From positions 62,001 through 126,000 of the forward strand of contig NZ_JAKNRW010000006.1 in assembly GCF_023072615.1 (NCBI RefSeq): a DNA stretch of 64,000 bases, written 5' to 3'. A program made the position numbers and the translations under genes. Positions 56,829-64,000 of the stretch are shown here, in pieces. The notes beneath the pieces were generated by a model, which ran no database searches, had not been told where the DNA came from, and saw only the letters and a program-made list of their open reading frames with translations. The stretch's first letter is position 1. Each line of letters starts with the position of its first letter. This stretch comes from Pseudomonas violetae (lineage in GTDB: Bacteria; Pseudomonadota; Gammaproteobacteria; Pseudomonadales; Pseudomonadaceae).

Positions 56829-56861
56829 AAAAAGGCCCTGAGTCGCTGGACTCAGGGCCTG
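56829..56861 (-). terminator. Rho-independent terminator, convergent leucine dehydrogenase / yebG
   Basis: AGGCCCTGAGTC-CGCTGG-type stem-loop (56833-56860). On the minus strand it is followed by TTTTT, so it ends yebG transcription; on the plus strand the T run is poor. Confidence 0.8.
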
Positions 56862-56878
56862 TTCAATTCGGATGTTGA

Positions 56879-57229
56879 TTACTTGGGTGCTTTCGCCGCC
56901 TTTGCAGGTTTAGCGGGTGCAGCGGTTTCAACCGCTTCAGGTTCTTGCGTTACTTCAACGGGGGCAACCATTTCGGCAGGCGCGCTCAACAGTTCGGACA
57001 GGGCGTCCGGTTGGCTCTTGAATGCCTTGGCGAACACGTCGCGGTTCTTCGCCATGTAGATCCCGGCTTCTTCCACTTGCTGTTCGGTCAGGGACGGAAC
57101 AGCTTTTTGCAACACTTCAGCCAGCAATTCGGCGAGTTCGAGCATTTTGTCATGACGGTCAGCTTCGGCTTTATCCATGAACAAGCGCTCCAGATCTCGG
57201 CTGCTGCGGTATACCACTTCGACGGCCAT
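56879..57229 (-). CDS. yebG: SOS-regulated protein YebG
   Basis: A 116-residue DNA-damage-inducible YebG family protein of unknown mechanism. MAVEVVYRSSRDLERLFMDKAEADRHDKMLELAELLAEVL is highly characteristic; the C-terminal 30 residues are alanine, proline and lysine rich (PAKPAKAAKAPK), like a histone-type tail. Ribosome site GAGGTGGTGA. A perfect LexA box lies 45-60 bases upstream, which supports SOS control. Confidence 0.93.
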   Translation of the reverse strand: MAVEVVYRSSRDLERLFMDKAEADRHDKMLELAELLAEVLQKAVPSLTEQQVEEAGIYMAKNRDVFAKAFKSQPDALSELLSAPAEMVAPVEVTQEPEAVETAAPAKPAKAAKAPK

Positions 57230-57636
57230 TCACCACCTCACATGCCTTCACATTAAGTTGTCGTACTCGACCACTGTATTTATATACAGCGGAAAGGATA
57301 AGCGAATCCTTGCGCTTTGGGTAGCGGCTTTTCACTTTAGCCGTGTTTTGGCTGGGGAGCGGGGCTGATGGATATAACTGTGTGAGCAAAGCTTGCTGGC
57401 GATTCGGGATACCCGTCACCCTCAATGTTGAATGCCAAACCGCGATCGCGCGCATGCTTTGCTCCCACGACCGTTTCCCGCAACAGGCTCCTACAAACCG
57501 CTTGCGCAAAACCAAAGTGCCTCACATCACCGGGCCACCATCTCACCTCTCAATCGCTGGCCTTTTTTCTGCATGCCAAACAACCGTCACGTCAAACCCG
57601 CATCATCCGGTCAAGCCGACCTAAGGAAGAATCACC
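57230..57636. other. yebG-psiE divergent intergenic region
   Basis: 407 bases. From left: yebG leader, LexA box (57274-57289), then a decayed REP pair (about 57379-57470, arms TGTGAGCAAAGCTTGCTGG and its rough complement GCATGCTTTGCTCCCAC) and an unassigned stretch up to the psiE start. No gene is supported here. Confidence 0.5.
57274..57289. promoter_or_regulatory. LexA box upstream of yebG
   Basis: CTGTATTTATATACAG matches the gamma-proteobacterial LexA consensus CTGTATATATATACAG at 15 of 16 positions, with both CTG/CAG ends. It is 45 bases upstream of the yebG start. Confidence 0.9.
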
Positions 57637-58137
57637 GTGAAAATCAACTGGGCCGAGAAACTGCGGCAGAACGTGCACCAACTGGCCGAGTCCCTGGGCA
57701 ACCTATTCGTCGAAAGCTTCCACTACCTGGCACTGTTCGCCATAGGAGCGGTAACCGCCTGGGCGGCGGTGATGGAGTTTTTGGGAATGCTGGAAAAGGG
57801 ACACATCAAGATCGATGACATCCTGCTGCTGTTCATCTACCTGGAATTGGGCGCCATGGTCGGGATTTACTTCAAGACCAACCACATGCCGGTGCGCTTC
57901 CTGATCTACGTGGCCATCACCGCACTGACCCGCCTGTTGATCTCCAACGTCTCGCATCACAACCCACCGGATATCGGCATCATCTACCTGTGCGGCGGCA
58001 TCTTGCTGCTGGCGTTCGCGATCCTGGTGGTGCGGTACGCCTCGTCGCAATTCCCTTCAGTGAAAATCGAGCACCCGCAGCGCAAGGTCGGCGCGGGTTC
58101 CAGCGAGCATCCCGAAGTGGAGAAGGGCGAGCTTTAG
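57637..58137 (+). CDS. psiE: Phosphate-starvation-inducible protein PsiE
   Basis: A 166-residue membrane protein of the PsiE family, induced by phosphate limitation in E. coli; function unknown. Four membrane segments are visible (about 27-48, 60-79, 86-104 and 112-134), with the conserved LFIYLELGAMVGIYFKTNHMPVRFLIYVAITALTRLLI. It starts at GTG after AAGGAAG. The C-terminus is charged. It overlaps the end of the convergent DUF3509 gene by four bases. Confidence 0.9.
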   Translation: MKINWAEKLRQNVHQLAESLGNLFVESFHYLALFAIGAVTAWAAVMEFLGMLEKGHIKIDDILLLFIYLELGAMVGIYFKTNHMPVRFLIYVAITALTRLLISNVSHHNPPDIGIIYLCGGILLLAFAILVVRYASSQFPSVKIEHPQRKVGAGSSEHPEVEKGEL

Positions 58138-58451
58138 AGCCCCAGAGAAGGGCGCGGTTGGCCCTTGACGAGCGGCGGTGGCAGCGTTCGGTTGTCGCCG
58201 TCGGTCATGGCTTCAAGAATGGCCACTGCACTGTGGCCCTGCTCGATGGCAATGCCGAACTGAATGCTTTGCACCAGGCGCTTCAGGCGCTTGGGATCGT
58301 TGCGCTGGTCGGCACTGATCATCCGTTTGGCTGCGACCCGCCCGCTGTTGGACAGGGTCAGCATGATGCTGCCGTCGAGTCCCTGAATGCTCAGGTTGAT
58401 CTGGTAGTCCGGCGCGAAGGCATCGGTAATGAGCTGAAAAGGATTGTCCAT
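58134..58451 (-). CDS. DUF3509 family protein
   Basis: A 105-residue small cytoplasmic protein of the DUF3509 family, almost confined to Pseudomonas. Features: NPFQLITDAFAPDYQINLSIQGLDGSIMLTLSN, then KRMISADQRNDPKRLKRLVQSIQFGI. Function unknown. Convergent with psiE. Confidence 0.85.
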   Translation of the reverse strand: MDNPFQLITDAFAPDYQINLSIQGLDGSIMLTLSNSGRVAAKRMISADQRNDPKRLKRLVQSIQFGIAIEQGHSAVAILEAMTDGDNRTLPPPLVKGQPRPSLGL

Positions 58452-58605
58452 GATGCGTCACCGCCTGATTGAACGTGCAGTTGTTGACCGACCATGGTCG
58501 GGTTGGTTCGCATGACCGGACCATTGGCAGGCCGCTCGCGATAATCACCCAAAGAACTTAGCAAGCGGCATGCCGGAAAGATTGTCAGACAATAAATCGC
58601 GTACC

Positions 58606-58706
58606 TGTAGGAGCGAGCTTGCTCGCGATGCTCGCCAACGATAACGCATGCTTTCTGAACACGCGCGGCGTACCGGAGACCATCGCGAGCAAGCTCGCTC
58701 CTACAA
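58606..58706. repeat. REPIN, GTAGGAGC family
   Basis: Inverted arms TGTAGGAGCGAGCTTGCTCGCGAT and its complement flank about 52 bases, with CAACGATAACGC in the centre as in 16290-16391. It lies next to the end of the serine transporter gene, so it might also act as its terminator. Confidence 0.88.
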
Positions 58707-58715
58707 AGGGCAGTT

Positions 58716-60017
58716 TCAGGGCAGGAATGAATAAACGATCGCAGACAGTGCAATCAAGCCGATCAACACCACGAACACATTCGAAGCCTGGCCCGAATAC
58801 TGGCGCAAGGCCGGTACGCGGCGGATGGCGTACATCGGCATCAGGAACAGCAGGCAGGCAATGATCGGCCCACCGAGGGTTTCGATCATGCCGAGGATGC
58901 TTGGATTAAACGTCGCCACCGCCCAGCAGCTGAGGATCATGAACAGTGCCGTCGCGCGGTTCAGCCAACGGGCGGACATCACCTTGCCGCGGCCGCGCAG
59001 GCTTTTCACGATCAGGCCCTGGAAGCCTTCGCTGGCGCCAATGTAGTGGCCGAGGAAAGATTTGGTGATCGCCACCAAGGCAATCAACGGGGCCGCGTAG
59101 GCGATCACCGGAGTCTGGAAGTGATTGGCCAGGTACGACAGGATCGAGATGTTCTGCGCTTTCGCCGCCGCCAGGTCCGCCGGGGACAGCGCCAGCACGC
59201 AACTGAAGCAGAAGAACATCACTGTCACGACCATCATTGCGTGAGCAATGGCGAGAATGCCGCTGCTCTTGGCTTCGGCCTGTTCGCCGTAGCGCTGTTT
59301 CTGATCCACCGCGAAGGCCGAGATGATCGGCGAATGGTTGAACGAGAACACCATCACCGGGATTGCCAGCCACAGGGTCTGGAAGAACAGCGGCATCGGC
59401 ATGCCTTCACTGGCGGTGGCGAAGAACGCGCCGTTCCAGTTCGGAATCAGGCTGATACCCAGTAACAGCAATGCGGCGACGAAGGGGTAGACCAGTACGC
59501 TCATACATTTGACGATCACGCCCTGGCCGCAGCGGACGATTGCCATCAGGCCGAGGATCAACCCCAGCGACAGAATGGCTCGCGGCGGCGGGGCGATGTG
59601 CAGCTGATGCTCCATAAAGCTGCTCAGGGTATTGGTCAGCGCGACGCTATACACCAGCAGAATCGGGAAGATCGCGAAGAAGTACAACAAGGTGATCAGC
59701 TTACCGGCACCAATGCCGAAGTGTTCCTCCACCACTTCAGTGATATCACCGGAGCGGCCGGACAGCACGAAGCGGGTCAGGCCACGGTGCGCGAAGAAGG
59801 TCATCGGGAACGCCAGCACTGCGAGGATCAGCAGGGGCCAGAAACCGCCAACTCCGGCGTTGATCGGCAGGAACAGGGTGCCGGCGCCGATCGCCGTGCC
59901 GTAGAGGCCGAGCATCCAGGTGGTGTCGTGTTTGCTCCAGCCTTTGCTGGTTGTAGCGGTGTAACGGTTTACGTCTACAGCAGGATTTTCGGCAGCAGGT
60001 GTACGTACATCGGTCAT
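58716..60017 (-). CDS. HAAAP-family serine transporter
   Basis: A 433-residue inner-membrane hydroxy/aromatic amino-acid permease, closest in type to SdaC, which imports serine with protons. Eleven membrane helices are suggested, e.g. LGLYGTAIGAGTLFLPINAGVGGFWPLLILAVLAFP and SVLVYPFVAALLLLGISL. It lies 63 bases after sdaA on the same strand, so serine import and deamination are coupled. The start at 60017 (MTDVRTPAAENP) has GAGG upstream. Confidence 0.88.
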   Translation of the reverse strand: MTDVRTPAAENPAVDVNRYTATTSKGWSKHDTTWMLGLYGTAIGAGTLFLPINAGVGGFWPLLILAVLAFPMTFFAHRGLTRFVLSGRSGDITEVVEEHFGIGAGKLITLLYFFAIFPILLVYSVALTNTLSSFMEHQLHIAPPPRAILSLGLILGLMAIVRCGQGVIVKCMSVLVYPFVAALLLLGISLIPNWNGAFFATASEGMPMPLFFQTLWLAIPVMVFSFNHSPIISAFAVDQKQRYGEQAEAKSSGILAIAHAMMVVTVMFFCFSCVLALSPADLAAAKAQNISILSYLANHFQTPVIAYAAPLIALVAITKSFLGHYIGASEGFQGLIVKSLRGRGKVMSARWLNRATALFMILSCWAVATFNPSILGMIETLGGPIIACLLFLMPMYAIRRVPALRQYSGQASNVFVVLIGLIALSAIVYSFLP

Positions 60018-60080
60018 CGTATTGGCCTCGTTATTGTTCTTGCTCGGGCTCACGTGGTACGGGCGGTCAGGGAATGCTCC

Positions 60081-61457
60081 TCAGCACTCCACCCAGCTCA
60101 CGGCCAGGCCGCCCCGTGAAGTCTCTTTGTATTTGTCGTGCATGTCGGCACCGGTATCGCGCATGGTGCGGATCACCCGGTCGAGGGAAATGAAATGTTT
60201 GCCATCACCGCGCAGGGCCATTTGCGTGGCGTTGATTGCCTTCACGGCGGCGATCGCGTTGCGTTCGATGCAGGGCACCTGAACCAGCCCGCCGACCGGG
60301 TCGCAGGTCAGGCCGAGGTTGTGTTCCAGGCCGATTTCGGCCGCGTTTTCCAGTTGCTCTGGCGTCGCGCCCAGAACGTCCGCCAAGCCTGCAGCGGCCA
60401 TGGCGCAGGCGGATCCGACCTCGCCCTGGCAGCCGACTTCGGCACCCGAGATGGACGCGTTCTTCTTGCACAGAATGCCCACCGCCGCCGCACCGAGGAA
60501 AAAGGCGACCACGTCGTCATCCGACGCCTCCGGATTAAATTTCATGTAGTAGTGCAGCACCGCCGGGATGATGCCTGCCGCGCCATTGGTGGGCGCCGTG
60601 ACCATACGCCCGCCGGCGGCGTTCTCTTCGTTGACGGCGAGGGCGAACAGGTTGACCCATTCCATGGCGGACAGGGTGGAGGTGATGACATTGGGCTTGC
60701 CGATTTCCAGCAGGGCACGGTGCAACTTCGCCGCCCGTCGCGGCACGTTCAGCCCGCCCGGCAGGATGCCCTCGTGAAGCAGGCCTTGCTCGACGCATTC
60801 GCGCATCACCGACCAGATATGCAGCAGGCCCTGGCGAATCTCGGCTTCGCTGCGCCAGGCCAGTTCGTTGGCCATCATCAGCTCGGAAACCCGCAGGCTG
60901 TTCTGGTTACACAGCTTGAGCAATTCCGCGGCGCTGGAGAAATCATAAGGCAGCACGACGTCGCTGGACGGTGCGATGCCAGACTCGGCCTCGGCCGCCT
61001 CGATGATGAAACCGCCGCCAATCGAGTAATACGTCTGCTCGGCCAGTTCACCGGTTTCGCCGAAAGCTGTCAGAGACATCGCGTTGGGGTGGTAAGGCAG
61101 GCTCTCGTCGAGCAGCAACAGGTCGGTTTGCCAGTTGAAGGCTATAGTGGTTTTCCCGGCCAGCTTAAGCTCGCGGGTCTCCAACAGCGTGGTGATCCGG
61201 TCTCCGATACAGGACGGGTCGATGCTGTCTGGCCACTCGCCCATCAGCCCCATCACGCAGGCGTGGTCGGTTGCATGGCCTACGCCCGTGGCCGATAGCG
61301 AGCCATAAAGGCGGATTTCTACCCGACGAACGGCATTGAGCAAATCCTGGTCGTGGAGGCCTTGGGCGAAGGTCGCTGCGGCGCGCATGGGGCCGACGGT
61401 GTGAGAGCTGGACGGGCCGATGCCGACTTTGAAGAGATCGAAAACACTGATAGCCAT
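60081..61457 (-). CDS. sdaA: L-serine ammonia-lyase SdaA
   Basis: Iron-sulfur L-serine dehydratase giving pyruvate and ammonia. The 458 residues show the fused alpha/beta form: [24 protein letters not shown] at the N-terminus and, near the C-terminus, [30 protein letters not shown], which holds the cysteines for the [4Fe-4S] cluster, with [17 protein letters not shown]. The start at 61457 (MAISVF) is preferred over 20 upstream codons. It heads a two-gene operon with the serine transporter and is divergent from a LysR regulator. Confidence 0.96.
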   Translation of the reverse strand: MAISVFDLFKVGIGPSSSHTVGPMRAAATFAQGLHDQDLLNAVRRVEIRLYGSLSATGVGHATDHACVMGLMGEWPDSIDPSCIGDRITTLLETRELKLAGKTTIAFNWQTDLLLLDESLPYHPNAMSLTAFGETGELAEQTYYSIGGGFIIEAAEAESGIAPSSDVVLPYDFSSAAELLKLCNQNSLRVSELMMANELAWRSEAEIRQGLLHIWSVMRECVEQGLLHEGILPGGLNVPRRAAKLHRALLEIGKPNVITSTLSAMEWVNLFALAVNEENAAGGRMVTAPTNGAAGIIPAVLHYYMKFNPEASDDDVVAFFLGAAAVGILCKKNASISGAEVGCQGEVGSACAMAAAGLADVLGATPEQLENAAEIGLEHNLGLTCDPVGGLVQVPCIERNAIAAVKAINATQMALRGDGKHFISLDRVIRTMRDTGADMHDKYKETSRGGLAVSWVEC

Positions 61458-61502
61458 GCTAAAGCCTATACAAGTAATGGGAGAGAAATCGCTGCCATTT
61501 TT

Positions 61503-61547
61503 GTAGGACAAGCGCAAGGTCGGCGATACTGCCCATCTCGGTCCTAC
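61503..61547. promoter_or_regulatory. Inverted GTAGGAC repeat in the sdaA-LysR intergenic region
   Basis: GTAGGAC (61503-61509) and GTCCTAC (61541-61547) face each other across 31 bases between the divergent genes. LysR regulators usually bind such divergent regions, but the spacing is unusual and this is only a candidate. Confidence 0.3.
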
Positions 61548-61592
61548 GTGACCAACGAAATATCCTACTCAAGCCTTTAGCAGGACTAAACG

Positions 61593-62540
61593 ATGAGCCG
61601 TCAATTGCACGCCCAAACTTATGTCTGGCTGCACGTGTTTTCCTGTGCCGCGCGGCACTTGTCGTTTACCCGATGTGCCGAAGAGCTGCACATCACGCCG
61701 GGTGCAGTCAGCCAGCAGATTCGCCAACTGGAAGAACGTCTCGGATTCCGTTTGTTTCACCGGCGTGCCCGCGGCGTTGAATTGAGTGCTGAAGGCCAGC
61801 GATTGGCCATTACCGTCAACGAAGCGTACGGCAGCATCGATGCGGAATTGCGACGACTGGACGCCGGCATGATCAGCGGAATCCTGCGGGTGCGCTCGAT
61901 CCCATCGTTCCTCAGCAAATGGCTGACCCCGCGCCTGCCGCGTTTGCAACAACGTTTTCCGGATATTCAGCTGCGGCTGGTGGCCGAAGACAGCAGCGTG
62001 CCGTTGCACGAAGGCGATTTCGATCTGGCGATCGACCTTAACGACGGCAGTTATCCAGGGCTGTTATCCACAGCCCTGCTGGACGAGCAGATTTTCCCTG
62101 TCTGCTCGCCAAGCCTGTTACGCGGCCGTCCGCCGCTGCACGGGCCGACGGATCTGCTGCACTTTCCGCTGCTGCACGACATCACCGCCTGGCGCGGCAG
62201 CTATGAATACGCGGAGTGGGAGTTCTATCTGAACGCCATCGGCTTTGAAGGCGCAGACGTGCGGCGCGGGCATACCTTCAACCGCAACCACCTGACCATC
62301 GAAGCGGCGATTGCCGGCATGGGCGTGGCGATCGCACGGCGGACCTTGCTTAATGACGAACTGGAGCGCGGCACCTTGATCGTGCCGTTTGGCCTGGCGG
62401 TGCCCAACCATAAACGCTACGTGCTGCTCTATGCGCCGGGGGCGCTGAGTCATCCGGGCGTGAGGGCGGTACATGACTGGCTGGTGGAAGAGGCGGGGAT
62501 CTTTCGAAGCCTGCACCCGCTGGGCGAGCGGCAGATGTGA
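61593..62540 (+). CDS. LysR-family regulator, GcvA type
   Basis: A 315-residue LysR transcription regulator, with an N-terminal winged HTH (about 8-66, HVFSCAARHLSFTRCAEELHITPGAVSQQIRQLEERLGFRLFHRR) typical of the GcvA group and a periplasmic-binding-like effector domain. It is divergent from sdaA with 135 bases between, so it probably controls serine catabolism; the effector may be serine or a related amino acid. Not proven. Confidence 0.9.
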   Translation: MSRQLHAQTYVWLHVFSCAARHLSFTRCAEELHITPGAVSQQIRQLEERLGFRLFHRRARGVELSAEGQRLAITVNEAYGSIDAELRRLDAGMISGILRVRSIPSFLSKWLTPRLPRLQQRFPDIQLRLVAEDSSVPLHEGDFDLAIDLNDGSYPGLLSTALLDEQIFPVCSPSLLRGRPPLHGPTDLLHFPLLHDITAWRGSYEYAEWEFYLNAIGFEGADVRRGHTFNRNHLTIEAAIAGMGVAIARRTLLNDELERGTLIVPFGLAVPNHKRYVLLYAPGALSHPGVRAVHDWLVEEAGIFRSLHPLGERQM

Positions 62541-62756
62541 GCGGCCCGGGGGGGGCTGGACCCTGGCTACCCAACTCCCGACATTAACAGTGCTTTTGGC
62601 GGTTGTCCGGCTTTTTTTGCGAATGGATATTTATCTTTTCTTAGGGGTTGAAATGTTCTTCCTCCAGCCTGATTGTGTAAGTAAGAGGTCACGGTGATGA
62701 CGCCCACGGGCCAGCCGCAAGGCCTCTCGCGAGCTAGCTGAAATAAGGGATGAACT

Positions 62757-63164
62757 ATGCAAATCCAAGTCAACAGTGATAACCATATTCAAAGCAGCAT
62801 CCGACTGGAGGAGTGGGTACGTACTACCATTGAGAGCACGCTCGAACGTTATGAAGAGGACCTGACCCGCGTCGAGGTTCATCTGCGGGACGAGAACGGC
62901 GACAAGCCCGGTCCCCACGATATGCGCTGCCAGCTGGAAGCGCGGCCAAAAGGCCATCAGCCGATTTCCGTTACCCACAAAGCCGACACCCTGGAGCAAG
63001 CCATCGATGGTGCGGCGGAAAAACTCGAACATGCGCTAGAGCACCTGTTCGGCAAACTGCGGGGCAAACCACGTGCCGCGATCGTGCCGTTCGAAAGGGT
63101 GGCAGCTGATGCGCTGCTCGAAGACGAGTTTCTCGAGAACGAACAGGCTGCGCAAAACGGTTGA
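62757..63164 (+). CDS. Second HPF/RaiA-like ribosome-associated protein
   Basis: A 135-residue S30AE-domain protein: MQIQVNSDNHIQSSIRLEEWVRTTIESTLERYEEDLTRVEVHLRDENGDKPGPHDMRCQLEARPKGHQPI, then a 40-residue tail ending in acidic DEFLENEQAAQNG. It differs from the short HPF at 466-774 and lacks the C-terminal dimerisation domain of long HPF. It stands alone, with a ribosome site (AGGGATG region) and its own terminator. It may respond to a different stress; not established. Confidence 0.85.
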   Translation: MQIQVNSDNHIQSSIRLEEWVRTTIESTLERYEEDLTRVEVHLRDENGDKPGPHDMRCQLEARPKGHQPISVTHKADTLEQAIDGAAEKLEHALEHLFGKLRGKPRAAIVPFERVAADALLEDEFLENEQAAQNG

Positions 63165-63195
63165 CGCCTGATGTGATCTTTATCTAGCCAACGAC

Positions 63196-63225
63196 AAACG
63201 GGCCTGCTGATGCAGGCCCGTTTTT
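63196..63225 (+). terminator. Rho-independent terminator after the HPF-like gene
   Basis: AAACGGGCCTGC-TGAT-GCAGGCCCGTTTTT: 12 base-pair stem with T run, 31 bases after the stop. Also usable by leftward transcripts. Confidence 0.92.
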
Positions 63226-63448
63226 ATTTGTGCGGGTTACGGACTCTTTTTGGGACGAGCTTGCGCCGGGCGGCGTTCCGACAATGGGCGTTAACTATAA
63301 CGCGGGGAGTTTAACCAGCTTCTTGGGGGTGATTTGATTCGGGTCCCGTTTGCTTTTGGCAACCCGCCTGGACAATCGCCATTTCGTCTCGGATGAACAA
63401 CCGGCAGGTCCTCCTGCCAAGGTATCAGGGCAACGTGCGGCGGCACGT

Positions 63449-64000
63449 TCAATGCAGCCCCGCCGCCTTGCAGGCGTCGACGAAGTTCGCGCCTTTTTTG
63501 TCCATGGCGGTCTTGACCAGGGCGTTGGCTTTTTGCAGGGCGGCGCTGGGTTGGGCCCATTGTTGGGGGGGCAGCGGTTGCGACCAGGCTTGCACGCTCT
63601 CAGGCAAGGTCGGGCGGCCTTTGCGGTGAGCCCATTCGGCGATCAGGTAGGGCATTTTCCAGAACACGATCACCCGTCTGACGTACCACCAGCGCAAAGG
63701 CCAGGCGGACCGCTTTGAGTAACCCCAACGCTTGCGCTCTTCGGCAGTCAGATGGCCTCCTCCGTCGTCCAGCCGACCCAATGCCCTGGCGTCGAGCCGT
63801 TCGATTTCAAAGGTGTGCAACCCTTCATAAGGTTTGAGCTCGTCCTCGGTCAGGGTGATGCCCAGCGCGGCAAGCATGGGATTGGGCGTATCCACCAGCT
63901 CCCCATCCTCCATGTAGTTGCGGATGGACGTCCACATGCCCAGTGCATGCGCGTCGCTGGGTTGGGCCGACAAGATAAACTGCACGGTGTCGCGCTCTTC
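63449..64000 (-). CDS. Unidentified protein, start beyond the window
   Basis: The frame is open to the last base of the window (E-E-R-D-T-V before the GTG at 63985), so the start is probably outside. The visible 184 codons contain NPMLAALGITLTEDELKPYEGLHTFEIERLDARALG, then LTAEERKRWGYSKR and WPLRWWYVRRVIVFWKMPYLIAEWAHRKG, a short aromatic, basic stretch. The C-terminal part is proline and alanine rich and ends DACKAAGLH. I do not recognise the family. Confidence 0.6.
   Translation of the reverse strand, partial: EERDTVQFILSAQPSDAHALGMWTSIRNYMEDGELVDTPNPMLAALGITLTEDELKPYEGLHTFEIERLDARALGRLDDGGGHLTAEERKRWGYSKRSAWPLRWWYVRRVIVFWKMPYLIAEWAHRKGRPTLPESVQAWSQPLPPQQWAQPSAALQKANALVKTAMDKKGANFVDACKAAGLH

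Overview
The window is a chromosomal segment of a Pseudomonas species, most likely of the fluorescens/putida branch. This is inferred from gene order (ptsN-hpf-rpoN-lptBAC-kdsCD, mlaFEDCB-ibaG-murA-hisGDC-algW, folX-folE-folM, hmgR/hmgA-fahA-maiA), from a GC-rich coding style with long antisense shadow frames, and from many Pseudomonas-type REP palindromes of the GTGGGAGC and GTAGGAGC kinds. Most of it is core genome. I see no CRISPR array, tRNA, rRNA, insertion sequence or intact prophage.

Layout. 1-5865 (minus): envelope and sigma-54 cluster kdsD, kdsC, lptC, lptA, lptB, rpoN, hpf, ptsN; ptsN runs off the left edge. 6142-9182 (plus): the Mla phospholipid-transport operon, followed by ibaG, murA and hisG-hisD-hisC. 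14254-19359: algW protease, a NIF3-like protein, cysD-cysNC. 19540-28622: acyltransferase, pta, a DUF3565 protein, slyD, a glutathione peroxidase, an OYE-type reductase, a GT4 glycosyltransferase, cysZ and trxB. 28733-34240 (minus): an amine or amino-acid uptake and oxidation cluster made of a class III aminotransferase, ABC permease, ATPase, binding protein and FAD oxidase.

34491-40415 is the most interesting part. It holds HopJ-like and DUF1244 proteins, the tetrahydromonapterin genes folX-folE-folM, a two-domain ABM/membrane protein, a divergent MerR regulator of the LitR type that lacks the B12-binding histidine, a degenerate PilZ protein, a short blue-light LOV protein and a MioC-type flavodoxin. 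This resembles the PplR/PpSB-LOV light-response pairs known from P. putida, here beside folE, which belongs to the light-induced set described there.

40518-43288: class II aldolase, alpha/beta hydrolase and SDR. 43411-44714: a more AT-rich patch with an N-acetylmuramoyl-L-alanine amidase whose peptidoglycan-binding domain has been shifted out of frame, and an orphan minus-strand terminator. 44715-50585: a DUF1302/DUF1329 outer-membrane pair and a MalT-type LuxR regulator. 50598-54814: tyrosine/phenylalanine catabolism through homogentisate, with a clear palindromic operator for HmgR. 54818-58451: a SirB1-like protein, a leucine-dehydrogenase-like protein missing the usual catalytic lysine, SOS-regulated yebG with a perfect LexA box, psiE and a DUF3509 protein. 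58716-62540: serine transporter, sdaA and a divergent LysR regulator. 62757-64000: a second HPF/RaiA-like protein and an unidentified gene cut by the right edge.
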